46,522 bases of DNA from Nitrospinales bacterium (GCA_022450865.1 JAKUOQ010000007.1:1-46522); one strand, 5' to 3'. Shown: positions 32,896 through 43,157, counted from the first letter of the stretch. A program made the numbers and translations. Notes: generated by a model from the sequence alone, not told the origin.

Positions 32896-34314
32896 ATGAA
32901 CGAAATGTCAACGCCTCAGCTTCAAAAAAATTCCAAAGACCCGCATGGAGAGTTCACGGGTTCTTTAACTCCGAAGCAAATTGTAGCGGAATTAGATAAA
33001 TTTATAGTAGGGCAAAACAATGCTAAACGCGCTGTTGCAATTGCTTTGAGGAACCGTTGGCGAAGACAACAACTTCCGGAATCATTGCGAGATGAAGTCG
33101 GCCCAAAAAACATTCTCATGATCGGTCCTACAGGTGTTGGAAAAACTGAAATAGCCCGGCGGCTCGCCAAACTAGCAAAATCACCCTTCATCAAGGTGGA
33201 AGCTTCCAAATATACCGAAGTGGGGTATGTAGGCCGAGATGTCGAATCTATGGTTCGCGATCTTGTCGAGCTTAGCAAAACTATGGTTAAAGAAGAAATG
33301 CAAGTAGAGGTCAGGGAGAAAGCCCGTGAACAGGCCGTCGAACGGTTGCTTGATTTGCTATTACCTCCTCCTCCCGGACATTCCGGAAAAACTGGATTCA
33401 ATTCTGATCCTAACGGTAAATTGCATTACGATCAAACTCGAGAAAAGTTCAAACAAATGCTTAAAGACGGAGGTCTTGATGACCGAGAGGTTGAGGTTGA
33501 TGTGGCCGAAAAGCGCCCTGCAATGATAGATGTTGTATCCGGTGCGGGGATGGAAGAAATGGGAAACAATTTAAAAGATATGCTCGGCTCTCTAATGCCA
33601 AACAAAACAAAAAAACGCAAGCTCAAGGTGCCCGAGGCTTTTAAGACACTTTGCCAGGAAGAAGCAGAAAAATTATTAGATGAAGATTCAGTGATACAAG
33701 AAGGCTTAAAGCGTGTCGAGCAAAATGGGATTATTTTTATTGACGAAATAGATAAAATTACCAGCCGTTCGAGTCAAGGTGGAAGCGGACCGGATGTATC
33801 TCGTGAAGGAGTTCAGCGAGATCTATTACCTATTGTAGAAGGCTCTTCAATAAATACCAAGTACGGAATTGTCAAAACAGACCATATTCTTTTTGTTTCT
33901 GCCGGAGCGTTCCATTCATCCAAACCTTCTGACTTGATTCCAGAGTTTCAAGGACGTTTCCCTATTCGTGTCGAACTCGACTCCCTTACGAAAGAAGATT
34001 TTGTCCAAATTTTGACTGAGCCAAAAAATGCTCTAGTTAAGCAATACATAGCTCTCTTAAAAGCTGAAGATGTACATTTGACTTTCCAAGAAGATGCGAT
34101 CGATCAGATTGCAGAAATGTCGGCCCAAGTCAATCTTCGAACCGAAAATATTGGAGCACGCCGCCTACAAACTATTATGGAAAAATTCCTGGAAGATATT
34201 TCGTTCGATGCTCCAGATCTTGAAAATAAAAATATTACAATTGATGCCTCTTATATTCGTGAAAAATTAAAAGACATAATTCAAGACGAAGATCTGAGCC
34301 GATATATCCTTTAA
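32896..34314 (+). CDS. hslU: ATP-dependent protease ATPase subunit HslU (ClpY)
   Basis: A 472-residue AAA+ unfoldase. Walker A is GPTGVGKTE near residue 77, Walker B is [10 protein letters not shown] near 275-284, and the pore motif GYVGRD lies near 112. The I-domain is the Lys/Glu-rich insertion at about 130-265. The C-terminal sensor-2 segment has GARRLQT, and the last residues (LSRYIL) form the tail that docks into HslV. HslU unfolds substrates and feeds them to HslV. It starts three bases after the hslV stop. Length and motifs are complete. Confidence 0.95.
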   Translation: MNEMSTPQLQKNSKDPHGEFTGSLTPKQIVAELDKFIVGQNNAKRAVAIALRNRWRRQQLPESLRDEVGPKNILMIGPTGVGKTEIARRLAKLAKSPFIKVEASKYTEVGYVGRDVESMVRDLVELSKTMVKEEMQVEVREKAREQAVERLLDLLLPPPPGHSGKTGFNSDPNGKLHYDQTREKFKQMLKDGGLDDREVEVDVAEKRPAMIDVVSGAGMEEMGNNLKDMLGSLMPNKTKKRKLKVPEAFKTLCQEEAEKLLDEDSVIQEGLKRVEQNGIIFIDEIDKITSRSSQGGSGPDVSREGVQRDLLPIVEGSSINTKYGIVKTDHILFVSAGAFHSSKPSDLIPEFQGRFPIRVELDSLTKEDFVQILTEPKNALVKQYIALLKAEDVHLTFQEDAIDQIAEMSAQVNLRTENIGARRLQTIMEKFLEDISFDAPDLENKNITIDASYIREKLKDIIQDEDLSRYIL

Positions 34315-34322
34315 TTTTTACC

Positions 34323-35243
34323 GTGAAAAAACTTATTCAAAAAGCCGAAATTTTGTTGGAAGCGCTACCTTTCATCAAAAACTTCTATGGTAAAACTTTC
34401 GTTATTAAATACGGAGGAAATGCCATGGTTTCAGAAAAACTTAAGGATAACTTTGCCTTAGATATTGTGATGATGAAATATATCGGTATCAATCCGGTGA
34501 TCATTCATGGTGGAGGGCCTCAAATTGACAAAACCCTCAAAGCACTCGGTATAAAGTCGCAATTCTTCGAAGGCCAACGAGTCACCAACAAGGAAACCAT
34601 TGATGTGGTGGAAATGGTTCTTGGCGGAAAGATAAATAAAGAAATTGTCTCTCTTATCAATCGTCATGGTGGTAATGCAGTAGGAATTACGGGAAAAGAC
34701 GGCGATCTGATAATGGCGAAGCGTCATAAAAAAGGTAAAAAACAGTCAGCTGAAACAAACCGCCCCGAAATCATTGATCTCGGACTGGTAGGTGAAATCA
34801 CTAAGGTGAATCCACGAATCCTTGAAACTCTTGATAAAAATGAATTCGTCCCGGTCATCGCCCCAATTGGTAAAGGCGAAGATGGAGCGACTTTAAATAT
34901 CAACGCTGATTTTGTCGCTTCCAAAATTGCCTCTGCATTGAAAGCTGAAAAGCTTATTCTTATGACGGACACCGAAGGGGTAAAAAATAAAACCGGCAAA
35001 CTTCAATCGGGACTTACCAAAAAAGAAGTTGCAGCAATGATAAAAGAAAAAGTCATCAAAGACGGAATGTTACCAAAAGTAAAATGTTGTCTGGATGCAT
35101 TAAAAGCTGGAGTGCATAAAACTCATATCGTCGATGGGCGAGTACAACATGCTTTATTACTAGAAATTTTTACCGAAGATGGCATTGGAACACAGATTGT
35201 GGAGAAAAAACTAGATCTTACCGCTTCCTCCACTCCTAGCTAA
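34323..35243 (+). CDS. argB: acetylglutamate kinase
   Basis: A 306-residue amino-acid kinase. KYGGNAM near residue 26, HGGGPQID near residue 60, GKINKEIVSLINRHGGNAVGITGKDG and the NINADFVASKIA nucleotide-site stretch identify N-acetylglutamate kinase, the second step of arginine synthesis. The N-terminal helix (about 20 residues before the core) is typical of hexameric, arginine-inhibited forms, so feedback control by arginine is plausible. The start is GTG, 8 bp after hslU. No other arg genes adjoin. Confidence 0.93.
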   Translation: MKKLIQKAEILLEALPFIKNFYGKTFVIKYGGNAMVSEKLKDNFALDIVMMKYIGINPVIIHGGGPQIDKTLKALGIKSQFFEGQRVTNKETIDVVEMVLGGKINKEIVSLINRHGGNAVGITGKDGDLIMAKRHKKGKKQSAETNRPEIIDLGLVGEITKVNPRILETLDKNEFVPVIAPIGKGEDGATLNINADFVASKIASALKAEKLILMTDTEGVKNKTGKLQSGLTKKEVAAMIKEKVIKDGMLPKVKCCLDALKAGVHKTHIVDGRVQHALLLEIFTEDGIGTQIVEKKLDLTASSTPS

Positions 35244-35297
35244 ACTTAATATACGTCGATAAAATGGAAACGAGGGCCAATCTAGGTTTTGTTAATA

Positions 35298-35326
35298 TTG
35301 ACATTAAAATTCTCGATTGCTACTTT
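35298..35326 (+). promoter_or_regulatory. candidate sigma70 promoter of hrcA-grpE
   Basis: TTGACA (35298-35303), a 17-base spacer and TACTTT (35321-35326). The -35 is perfect, the -10 weak. It lies 37 bp before the hrcA ATG. No CIRCE inverted repeat (TTAGCACTC-N9-GAGTGCTAA) is found in the spacer, which is unusual for an hrcA-led operon. Confidence 0.35.
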
Positions 35327-35362
35327 AGATAAAAGTATTAACTTAGTCTTAAATTAACCATT

Positions 35363-36418
35363 ATGAATTCACTCAATCTTGATGAACGAAGTAAATCGGT
35401 TCTACTTGCAATCATCGATAAATACATTGAAACTGCAGAACCTGTTGGTTCCAGAACTATCGCAAAAAATCATCCCCAACATTTAAGTTCGGCTACCATC
35501 AGAAATGCGATGTCTGATTTAGAAGACAATGGATTCTTAAGCCAACCGCATACCTCTGCAGGTCGAATTCCAACGGATAAAGGTTATCGTTTTTATGTAG
35601 ACCATCTGCTGCGTCCCCAAAACTTTCTAATGCAAGCAGAAAGTTTATCAGAAGCCCAGAGCCTTGAATATCCCTCTGGAAAGCAAAATTTGCAAAGTGT
35701 TCTGGAAAGTGCCTGTGACAACCTTTCTAAAGTATCTCAGCAAACAGGGCTGGTTATGCTGCCAGGGTTTTCCACCATTTGTTTCAAGCATATTGAATTT
35801 ACAAAAGTTGCACCACAAGCGGCTCTGGCGGTATTTTTCTCAGAACAGGGAATATTGCAAAACAAAATACTTCCTATAGATTCAAGCTTGACTCAGGACC
35901 AACTCACTTCTATTTCCAATTACCTGAATGATGAATTCAGTGGCAAACCTATTAAATGGATCCGCAAGGAGTTATTGAGTAGGGTGCGTCTCGAAAAAGA
36001 GCATTACAATCAGTTGGCGCAAAAGGCTCATGACCTTTCTTCGGCACTGTTTGAAGACACCAATAACGAGCTGTTGGTTCAGGGCGCTTTGAACCTTCTC
36101 GACCAACCTGAATTTAATGAGGACATAGGAAAAATTAAAAAATTATTAAAAACCCTTGAAGAAAAAACTAAATTGATTAATTTACTCGATTTATGTTTGG
36201 ATCACGAGGGCATGACCATTCTAATTGGTGAAGAAAATCTACAAGAAGAAATGGGTAACTGCAGCCTGATTGCCCAGAACTACCAATTAGGCAACGAAAA
36301 GGTAGGAACATTAGCGGTATTTGGATCAAAAAGAATGGACTATAAGAAAATCATATCAATTGTTAATCATACCGCACAAAAGGTATCAAAATTAATATCT
36401 GAAAATCAGGGAGTATAA
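35363..36418 (+). CDS. hrcA: heat-inducible transcription repressor HrcA
   Basis: A 351-residue repressor. The N-terminal winged helix includes YIETAEPVGSRTIAK and LSSATIRNAMSDLEDNGFLSQPHTSAGRIPTDKGYRFYVD, the strongest HrcA hallmarks, followed by a GAF-like and dimerisation region. HrcA binds CIRCE operators upstream of chaperone genes and needs GroE for activity. It lies 9 bp before grpE, a common pairing. No CIRCE is visible in this window, so its targets (groESL, dnaK) are presumably elsewhere. Confidence 0.93.
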   Translation: MNSLNLDERSKSVLLAIIDKYIETAEPVGSRTIAKNHPQHLSSATIRNAMSDLEDNGFLSQPHTSAGRIPTDKGYRFYVDHLLRPQNFLMQAESLSEAQSLEYPSGKQNLQSVLESACDNLSKVSQQTGLVMLPGFSTICFKHIEFTKVAPQAALAVFFSEQGILQNKILPIDSSLTQDQLTSISNYLNDEFSGKPIKWIRKELLSRVRLEKEHYNQLAQKAHDLSSALFEDTNNELLVQGALNLLDQPEFNEDIGKIKKLLKTLEEKTKLINLLDLCLDHEGMTILIGEENLQEEMGNCSLIAQNYQLGNEKVGTLAVFGSKRMDYKKIISIVNHTAQKVSKLISENQGV

Positions 36419-36427
36419 AAAAGTTTT

Positions 36428-37042
36428 ATGGCAACAAAGACCGACGACAACCAAAATGATGCAGAACCTGAAGAAATTGTAGACGTAGATCAAGAAAGCG
36501 AAGAAGCTTCAATCGAAGAAGAGAATATTGAGGAAGCAAAAGAACTGAGTCCTTTGGAGCAGCTTGAGGAACAAATTCGCTTGAAAGACGACGAATTATT
36601 AAAACAAAAAGACACCTTTCTCCGAGAAAAAGCCGAACTTGATAATTTCAAAAAACGACTTGTGAAAGAAAAAGAAGATTTTGTGCAGTTCGCGAACGAA
36701 CGTTTGCTCAAAGAAGTGATCCAAATAGAAGATAATATGGAAAGAGCGATGACGGCATCCAATGCTACTCTCGAAAGTCTTCAAGAGGGGGTGGAAATGA
36801 TACAAAAACAGTTCGCTACCTTCTTGAAAAACCAAAAAGTCAAACCTATAGAAGCTCTGGGTAAACCTTTCGATCCCAACCTTCATGAAGTTTTAAACCA
36901 ACAGGAATCTGAGGAACATGAGGAAAATACGGTGATCCAGGAGTACTCCAAAGGCTATACCTTAAATGGAAGAATACTGCGATCCGCCAAAGTGGTTATT
37001 GCAAAAAAACCTGCCGAGAAAAAAGAAACCGAAGATTCCTAA
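36428..37042 (+). CDS. grpE: nucleotide exchange factor GrpE
   Basis: A 204-residue protein with an acidic, disordered N-terminus (about 1-45), a long coiled coil (about 45-125, with ELDNFKKRLVKEKEDF) and the C-terminal beta domain signature PFDPNLHEVLNQ followed by YTLNGRILRSAKVVIAK. GrpE releases ADP from DnaK. The gene follows hrcA, but dnaK and dnaJ do not come next; mutM does. The promoter is probably shared with hrcA. Confidence 0.93.
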   Translation: MATKTDDNQNDAEPEEIVDVDQESEEASIEEENIEEAKELSPLEQLEEQIRLKDDELLKQKDTFLREKAELDNFKKRLVKEKEDFVQFANERLLKEVIQIEDNMERAMTASNATLESLQEGVEMIQKQFATFLKNQKVKPIEALGKPFDPNLHEVLNQQESEEHEENTVIQEYSKGYTLNGRILRSAKVVIAKKPAEKKETEDS

Positions 37043-37080
37043 GTGTTTATTCATATGGCTTCCAAAATTTTATTTTTCTG

Positions 37081-37899
37081 ATGCCCGAACTGCCTGAAGT
37101 AGAAACTCTTCGTCAGGCGCTACTACCTCTTGTTAAAAACAAAGCTTGCTCTGAGGTCATACTGTTTCGTAAGGCCCTCAGGTTTCCTATTCCCGAGCAA
37201 TCCCTGGTAAAGGGATTGATCAACCACAAAGTTTCAGACATTACCCGTAAGGGAAAGTATCTTTTGTTTCAAACACCCGAGGGTTCCATGCTACTCCACC
37301 TGGGTATGAGCGGCCGGATAGTCCTCCAACAAACGTTTGAACCTCGGGAAAAGCACACCCATGCGATTTTTAAATTTCCTACAAACACCTATTTACACTT
37401 TGTCGATCCTAGACGCTTCGGAAGTATTTCTTGGGTGCCGAAATCTGGCAAGCATCCATTGATCGATAACCTAGGTTGCGATCCTTTTTCTGTAGATATG
37501 ACGGCAAAAACCATGAAAATTTTGGCAAGAAAAAGTCGGGCACCCATGAAGTCTTTTATTATGAATTCCCAGCGGATAACTGGTATTGGCAACATCTATG
37601 CCTGCGAATCTCTTTTTCATGCAGGAATCCGTCCCACCAAACAAGTCGGAAAAATCACATTGCTCCAATGGGAGAAATGGATCGAATGCGTTCGGGACGT
37701 ATTAAATAAAAGTATCGCCAGCGGTGGAACCACCTTACGAGATTTTTTTGATCCCAGCGGGTCCCAAGGCTATTATTCGGTAAGTTTGTCAGTATATGGC
37801 AAAGAAGGTCAGCCTTGCCCCAAATGCACCCATCCAATTTCACGTCTTTTTCAAACTGGACGTTCCACTTTTTTCTGCAAGTACTGCCAAGCCCTCTAG
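37081..37899 (+). CDS. mutM: formamidopyrimidine-DNA glycosylase (Fpg/MutM)
   Basis: A 272-residue base-excision repair enzyme. It begins MPELPEVETLRQ, giving the catalytic Pro2 and Glu3; Lys is present in KGKYLLF. The helix-two-turns-helix has ITGIGNIYACESLFHAGIRP. The C-terminal zinc finger is CPKC and CKYC spaced by 16 residues. It removes oxidised purines such as 8-oxoguanine and nicks the strand by beta/delta elimination. It lies 38 bp after grpE and is perhaps in the same transcript. Confidence 0.95.
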   Translation: MPELPEVETLRQALLPLVKNKACSEVILFRKALRFPIPEQSLVKGLINHKVSDITRKGKYLLFQTPEGSMLLHLGMSGRIVLQQTFEPREKHTHAIFKFPTNTYLHFVDPRRFGSISWVPKSGKHPLIDNLGCDPFSVDMTAKTMKILARKSRAPMKSFIMNSQRITGIGNIYACESLFHAGIRPTKQVGKITLLQWEKWIECVRDVLNKSIASGGTTLRDFFDPSGSQGYYSVSLSVYGKEGQPCPKCTHPISRLFQTGRSTFFCKYCQAL

Positions 37900-38013
37900 C
37901 GGGGGAATGCAAAAAGGAATTGAAAAATACACTATTACAGTTTGGAATTAGTACTTTCTATTAGCTCCTTTTTTGGCGAAAATAGCATTTAATCTTTAAC
38001 AACGAGGTTTAAA

Positions 38014-39651
38014 TTGCAACGTTCCATAGGGTTGGTCACATTAAACGCCAAGTTCATTCACTCATCTCTGGGTCTTCGGTATCTCCGAAATGCAGCCCGA
38101 GAAGTAGGACACAAGAACGTTTGGATCAAAGAGTTTGTCATCAATCAACCCGTTTGGAAGATTGCCTCAGAAATCCAAAAACTAAAACCAGATATTTTAG
38201 GAATCGGCGTTTATATCTGGAACCGAAGCCAAAGCTTCGAACTCATTGAGCGACTACAAAAGCAAAACCCGAATTTAAAAATTGTTATAGGAGGACCTGA
38301 GGTTTCATTTGAAACAGAAACATCGGCAGATTGCCCTGTAATCTCCGGCGAAGGAGAAAAGAAATGGTTGGAATATCTCCAGATAATTGACCAAGGAGAG
38401 GTCCCATCAAAGGAGATGCTGGATAGATGGAAAACATACGGGTCGGACCTCCCTGATCTCAAGCCGGCCTATATCAAAGAAGATTATCCTCAGCTTAAAA
38501 ATCGTATTGTATATTTCGAAACTTCGCGAGGATGCCCTTACCTTTGCTCTTTTTGCCTATCCGCCTTGGATAAAACAGTACGCTACTTCGATGATGAAAT
38601 TATCTTTAACCAAATTGAAAACCTGATTAATGCCGGTGTCAAAAAATTTAAATTTGTCGACCGGACTTTTAATCTGAAACCTGGTCGCATGAAAACCCTC
38701 ATGGAATGGCTCTCGCAGTTCATTGGCTCAGAATTCCATTTTGAAGTGGTTGGAGATATCCTCACCCCTGATATTTTAAGATTTCTTGAAACTGTACCAC
38801 CGGGAATGTTTCAATTTGAAATCGGTATTCAGACAACCGATGAATCGGTACAGGAAAGTATTGATAGAAAACAGAACAATCAAAAATTATTCGATACCAT
38901 TAAAACATTACTAGTTCAGGATAGAATCCATTTTCATTGCGATCTTATTTTTGGTCTTCCTGGGGAAAACATGGGGAAAATATTGAACTCATTCAGGGAG
39001 GTACTTTCACTTAGGCCTCATGAGTTGCAATTAGGGTTTCTTAAATTTTTACCCGGTGCACCCATAAAAAATACAATCCGCTCACATAAATACCAATACC
39101 AATCTACACCCCCCTATGAATTAATTTCCAATAAAGACCTTAGCGCCGAAGAGGTTGACTATTTAAAAAAATTCGCTGACATATTTGACCGATTTTACAA
39201 CTCCAAAAGATTTCGATTTTCTATAGTCCACCTTTTGCAAAAAATGGACCCTGTCACTTTGTTCGATCGATTGCTGCATCACCATGAATCAAACAACTTG
39301 TTTATGAATCCAGTTGCCTTAGATACGCAATACGAAATTTTTCAGCAAACATTCTTTACCAATCCATCGAGCGAGGAAAAAGACCTATTGAAACTCGACT
39401 ATCTTTATTCCCAACGAGCCTATCGTCTTCCAGCTTTCTTGTCTGAAAAATCGATTTTTTCTGGAAAAACATGGAAACAAGACAGAAAAACTCCGATCAT
39501 TTCCTTCCAACACAAAATTGAAATTTCGGGCTCTAAGGCCCATTTAAAATCTATGGAACATCCTGTATACTACGCCATCTCGCACTCCAATAATGGTGGT
39601 GGATATTTCCATCGCCCTATATTGAATCGAATAGAAGAGCCGAGAATATAA
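38014..39651 (+). CDS. B12-binding-domain radical SAM protein (DUF4080-like)
   Basis: A 545-residue protein. Residues about 1-130 form a cobalamin-binding-type Rossmann domain (LNAKFIHSSLGLRYL, then LGIGVYIWN and IVIGGPEVS). A radical SAM domain follows with ETSRGCPYLCSFC (CX3CX2C) near residues 169-181 and LIFGLPGEN near 310. The C-terminal 150 residues match what I recall of DUF4080. The start is TTG with GAGG six bases ahead. Related proteins are methyltransferases or oxidoreductases of unknown substrate, often annotated only as Fe-S oxidoreductases. The DXHXXG cobalamin motif is not evident, so B12 binding is uncertain. Confidence 0.82.
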   Translation: MQRSIGLVTLNAKFIHSSLGLRYLRNAAREVGHKNVWIKEFVINQPVWKIASEIQKLKPDILGIGVYIWNRSQSFELIERLQKQNPNLKIVIGGPEVSFETETSADCPVISGEGEKKWLEYLQIIDQGEVPSKEMLDRWKTYGSDLPDLKPAYIKEDYPQLKNRIVYFETSRGCPYLCSFCLSALDKTVRYFDDEIIFNQIENLINAGVKKFKFVDRTFNLKPGRMKTLMEWLSQFIGSEFHFEVVGDILTPDILRFLETVPPGMFQFEIGIQTTDESVQESIDRKQNNQKLFDTIKTLLVQDRIHFHCDLIFGLPGENMGKILNSFREVLSLRPHELQLGFLKFLPGAPIKNTIRSHKYQYQSTPPYELISNKDLSAEEVDYLKKFADIFDRFYNSKRFRFSIVHLLQKMDPVTLFDRLLHHHESNNLFMNPVALDTQYEIFQQTFFTNPSSEEKDLLKLDYLYSQRAYRLPAFLSEKSIFSGKTWKQDRKTPIISFQHKIEISGSKAHLKSMEHPVYYAISHSNNGGGYFHRPILNRIEEPRI

Positions 39652-39681
39652 TTCGGGTAAGAACCATCTCACAACAAGTAA

Positions 39682-39717
39682 AAATATTATTTTCAAAACG
39701 GGAATATTTGTTTTTTT
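39682..39717 (+). terminator. weak possible terminator before ilvD
   Basis: AAATATT (39682-39688) can pair with AATATTT (39703-39709), with a run of seven T two bases later. The stem is all A-T and the loop is 14 bases, so function is doubtful. Confidence 0.25.
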
Positions 39718-39734
39718 GAATCGAGGAGTTATTT

Positions 39735-41423
39735 ATGTCGCAGAATTCTGAATCGTTAAACTCTAAGAGCCAAGTCGTAACTCAAGGCGATAGACGGGCA
39801 CCCAATCGGGCAATGCTACGCGCAGTGGGGTTTTCTGATGAAGATTTTCAGAAACCCATTGTGGGTGTGGCCAATGGTCAAAGCGATATCACTCCCTGCA
39901 ATGCTGGCCTTGGAAAGCTTGCAGATATTGCTGCAGACCAAATCCGAAAAGAAGGGGGAATGCCTCAAACATTTGGCACCATCACCATCAGCGATGGAAT
40001 TTCCATGGGGACAGAAGGCATGAAATGTTCTCTCATAAGCCGTGATGTCATTGCCGACTCTATCGAGACGGTTTGTCGCGGTGCAAGTATGGATGCCGTC
40101 ATTTGTATTGGTGGATGCGACAAAAACATGCCCGGAGCTATGATTGGTATGGCGAGACTCAATATCCCCGGAATATTTGTTTATGGAGGAACTATTAAAC
40201 CTGGTCATCTTGATGGGAAAGACTTGACCGTTGTCAGTGTTTTTGAGGCCGTGGGTCAGTTCGGGGCTGGAACCATCGATAGAAAACAACTCACTGAAAT
40301 TGAAAAAAATGCCTGCCCTGGATTTGGTTCTTGCGGTGGTATGTATACCGCCAACACCATGTCCTCTGCATTCGAAGCAATGGGAATGAGCCTCCCTTAT
40401 AGCTCAACGATGGCAAATGAAGATAAAGAAAAGGAACTCAATACCGGGCTCTGCGCGGAAACACTCATGAACATGATAAAACACAATATTCTTCCACGGG
40501 ACATCATGACTCGCAAAGCTTTTGAAAATGCAATTGCCGTTATTATGGCTATTGGCGGGTCCACTAATGCCGTATTGCACCTACTTGCCATCGCACACTC
40601 AGCTGATGTAGAGTTGACCATCGATGATTTTGAATCCATCCGCAAGAAAATTCCGCTGTTTTGTGATCTAAAACCTTCAGGACCATACGTGGCTGTCGAT
40701 TTGCACCATGCCGGCGGAATCCCACAGGTGATGAAAATGATGTTGAATGCAGGAATGATCCATGGAGATTGTCTTACAGTTACCGGAAAAACCGTCGCAG
40801 AAAACTTAAAAGATGTTCCACATCAGCCCCCCACAAATCAGGATGTCATATTACCTATTGACCAACCAAAGTCCACGGAAGGGCATCTCGTTATTTTAAA
40901 AGGGAATCTTTGTTTAGAAGGTGCTGTTGCAAAAGTATCTGGTGTAAAAACCCGTAATTTTACTGGACCCGCAATAGTTTTTGATTCTGAAGAAGAATGT
41001 CTCGATGCAATTCTTGAAGACACAATAAAAGCCGGTGATGTAATTGTCATCCGGTACGAAGGCCCTAAGGGGGGTCCTGGAATGCGAGAAATGCTGGCAC
41101 CCACTGCTGCCATTGTTGGCAAAGGACTAGGCGGTAAAGTTGCACTGATCACAGACGGTCGGTTTTCTGGCGGAACCTATGGAATAGTTATCGGTCATGT
41201 AGCCCCTGAAGCACAAGTAGGAGGAAACCTTGCATTATTGCAAAATGGAGACACCATCCAAATCGATATCGAAAATAACAGAGTCGATGTTGATTTAAAG
41301 CAGGAAGAACTTGAAAATCGAAGAAAAAGTTTCAAACCCAAAGAGATTAAATATAAAAAGGGTGTTTTAGCTAAATATGCCAAGGTTGTTAGTTCCGCCA
41401 GTAGAGGTGCCGTTACGGATTAG
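39735..41423 (+). CDS. ilvD: dihydroxy-acid dehydratase
   Basis: A 562-residue Fe-S dehydratase of branched-chain amino-acid and pantothenate synthesis, converting 2,3-dihydroxy acids to 2-keto acids. Cluster-ligand cysteines are recognisable in [16 protein letters not shown] and [15 protein letters not shown], and the C-terminus has [12 protein letters not shown] and [17 protein letters not shown] stands seven bases before the ATG. The length is normal. The other ilv genes are not in this window. The next gene starts five bases after the stop and may be co-transcribed. Confidence 0.96.
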   Translation: MSQNSESLNSKSQVVTQGDRRAPNRAMLRAVGFSDEDFQKPIVGVANGQSDITPCNAGLGKLADIAADQIRKEGGMPQTFGTITISDGISMGTEGMKCSLISRDVIADSIETVCRGASMDAVICIGGCDKNMPGAMIGMARLNIPGIFVYGGTIKPGHLDGKDLTVVSVFEAVGQFGAGTIDRKQLTEIEKNACPGFGSCGGMYTANTMSSAFEAMGMSLPYSSTMANEDKEKELNTGLCAETLMNMIKHNILPRDIMTRKAFENAIAVIMAIGGSTNAVLHLLAIAHSADVELTIDDFESIRKKIPLFCDLKPSGPYVAVDLHHAGGIPQVMKMMLNAGMIHGDCLTVTGKTVAENLKDVPHQPPTNQDVILPIDQPKSTEGHLVILKGNLCLEGAVAKVSGVKTRNFTGPAIVFDSEEECLDAILEDTIKAGDVIVIRYEGPKGGPGMREMLAPTAAIVGKGLGGKVALITDGRFSGGTYGIVIGHVAPEAQVGGNLALLQNGDTIQIDIENNRVDVDLKQEELENRRKSFKPKEIKYKKGVLAKYAKVVSSASRGAVTD

Positions 41424-41428
41424 TAAAT

Positions 41429-42376
41429 ATGGACTATAAAATTCTTCCCGGACATCTCTATTCCCAAAATAAACGTATAAATCTTTATTACCTACATAAC
41501 CTTTTTAAAGAATTTTCGGCCCACATTTCTCTTCAAATGAAGGAAACCCATAACCTGGACACCCCAATTTCGGCAGGAATGTGGGGTGGATCGTATATGG
41601 TGGCCTTAGATGATGGGGAGGCCAGAACCAATGTCGTCCGTCTATACTCTATTGTCAGCCTACCTCAAGACGGCCCTCTTGATGAAAAAGAAAATTTTGA
41701 AAAACTGATGCAGCTTTATCAAAAAAATTTCACTGAAGTTTTTGGACGCTATGGCTTGGATCTGGTTGACCCTAAATGGGGTGAAAAGATCCCCTACTCC
41801 AACAAGATTCGCCCAACCACTGCATTGCAAATGTGGGATACCAAAGGAAAAGCAAACTATGTAAGAGTTTTTTTCGTTTGGAATAAAGCTAGTTGGGAGG
41901 AATCCATAATATACGATATGATCCGTAATATAAAAACATTAAAGGAGCTTTTAAACATAAATACGAGGCCAGCTAAAAAAGAGATTTCAGAGTTGAAGTT
42001 TCTACTTCAAGATGTGCTAATCACCCATATGACATTACGCGCAGCGCTAACTCCTGATTTTATCGAGCATGCAGAGCCCATCATTAAAAATCTTTTAGAA
42101 AATTTTATAAAGGGTTTACGCTCAAAGGAAAGTGTCGAAGAGCAATATCATCGTGTTTATTCTTCTGCATTGGTTTATGGGTTTGAGGAAGCACTATTAG
42201 AGCCATACAAGAGGGAAGGATTGGATATAAGAAACGTAGAAGACTGGCCTGTGGATAAAATCAATTACGTTCCAAATGAATTAAAAGAAAAGCTGGTTCC
42301 CGCTCTCCAAGCCCCTTGGAAGAAGTTTCAAAAAACCCTTGAAAGAAAATACGGTAAAGCAAATTCCATCAATTAA
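41429..42376 (+). CDS. hypothetical protein co-transcribed with ilvD
   Basis: A 315-residue soluble protein I do not recognise. It has no signal peptide or membrane segment. The first 170 residues look mixed alpha/beta (MWGGSYMVALDDGEAR, then NVVRLYSIVSLP, YVRVFFVWNKASWEES); the rest is helical. It begins five bases after ilvD, which suggests co-transcription, but nothing ties it to branched-chain amino acids. Its 3' end overlaps the convergent lipoprotein gene by eight bases. Confidence 0.65.
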   Translation: MDYKILPGHLYSQNKRINLYYLHNLFKEFSAHISLQMKETHNLDTPISAGMWGGSYMVALDDGEARTNVVRLYSIVSLPQDGPLDEKENFEKLMQLYQKNFTEVFGRYGLDLVDPKWGEKIPYSNKIRPTTALQMWDTKGKANYVRVFFVWNKASWEESIIYDMIRNIKTLKELLNINTRPAKKEISELKFLLQDVLITHMTLRAALTPDFIEHAEPIIKNLLENFIKGLRSKESVEEQYHRVYSSALVYGFEEALLEPYKREGLDIRNVEDWPVDKINYVPNELKEKLVPALQAPWKKFQKTLERKYGKANSIN

Positions 42377-43142
42377 ATTTCAACAGCATCCAACCTGCTA
42401 GCCCCTTCTGTCCATTTAACTCTCTGTTCGATCCATTCCACACGGCTACCGCCATTAAAACTGATTGCCGCAATTGAACATCATTAAGATCGGCAACAAT
42501 AAGGTCACGTTTAAAAATTAACCGCCATTTATTATTCTTCCATAGCGCAGTACCTTTAACATTTTGTTGGCTTTGATAAGTCAATGTACTATAACCTTCC
42601 GCATTCAGGTCTTCTATAGTTTGATAAACTAACCCTTTTTGTTCTTTAACACCAGGTTGTCCCTTTTCTCCACCAATTGATTTCCATTGCCAAATATTTA
42701 CTGGTACCCCCGGCTCACCCATAGTGATTGAGGGGGGTTCACTATCAACCTTAACAGGAAACATTAACGCTGCTCTATCTACATACAAAGAGGAATGCTC
42801 GAAGTTGCCGTCTTTAGTTTTATCATTCCATTCGAGTAAAATTACAATTTCATCTCTATTTTTAATAGCTCTTATTGAAACCTCTGTAGTGGAGGGGTTC
42901 GGCCATTTAGGGTTCGTAATCATTTGCGGTCCTAATTCAACCAAAGTGGAAACAGGAGCTTGCCCGCTACTCCAAAAAGGATCAAAAGGGTTATCCGGCA
43001 AACTTCCCTCAAAATCTATAACCTTAATTACAGGGCCACAACTTTCTTCTTCCAAGCAACTTTCAATATTTGTAGAGCAACCAAAGTTAATTAATAAAAA
43101 AATAAGACTCAGAGTCAGGAAGGAAATTTTCTGGAAAAACAT
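42369..43142 (-). CDS. exported protein resembling heme-b gamma subunits of type II DMSO reductases (EB_dh/NxrC-like)
   Basis: A 257-residue protein with a signal peptide ending in FGC (Cys22). It is probably a lipoprotein, although the lipobox is imperfect. The remainder fits the ethylbenzene-dehydrogenase gamma fold: LGPQMITNPKW, VSIRAIKNRDEIVILLEWND near 88-107, VDRAALMFPV near 121-130, MGEPGVPVNIWQWK at 141-154 and a late VAVWNGSN. In EbdC-type subunits a Met and a Lys ligate heme b; Met141 and Lys154 are candidates here. Such subunits pass electrons for ethylbenzene, selenate, chlorate and nitrite oxidoreductases. No catalytic partner adjoins. An M16 peptidase gene lies 15 bp upstream. 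Confidence 0.68.
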   Translation of the reverse strand: MFFQKISFLTLSLIFLLINFGCSTNIESCLEEESCGPVIKVIDFEGSLPDNPFDPFWSSGQAPVSTLVELGPQMITNPKWPNPSTTEVSIRAIKNRDEIVILLEWNDKTKDGNFEHSSLYVDRAALMFPVKVDSEPPSITMGEPGVPVNIWQWKSIGGEKGQPGVKEQKGLVYQTIEDLNAEGYSTLTYQSQQNVKGTALWKNNKWRLIFKRDLIVADLNDVQLRQSVLMAVAVWNGSNRELNGQKGLAGWMLLKFN

Positions 43143-43157
43143 ATTTTTTTAAAGGGA

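Noticed and set aside
35244-35362. CIRCE operator upstream of hrcA
   Set aside because: No TTAGCACTC-N9-GAGTGCTAA pattern or close variant is present in the spacer.
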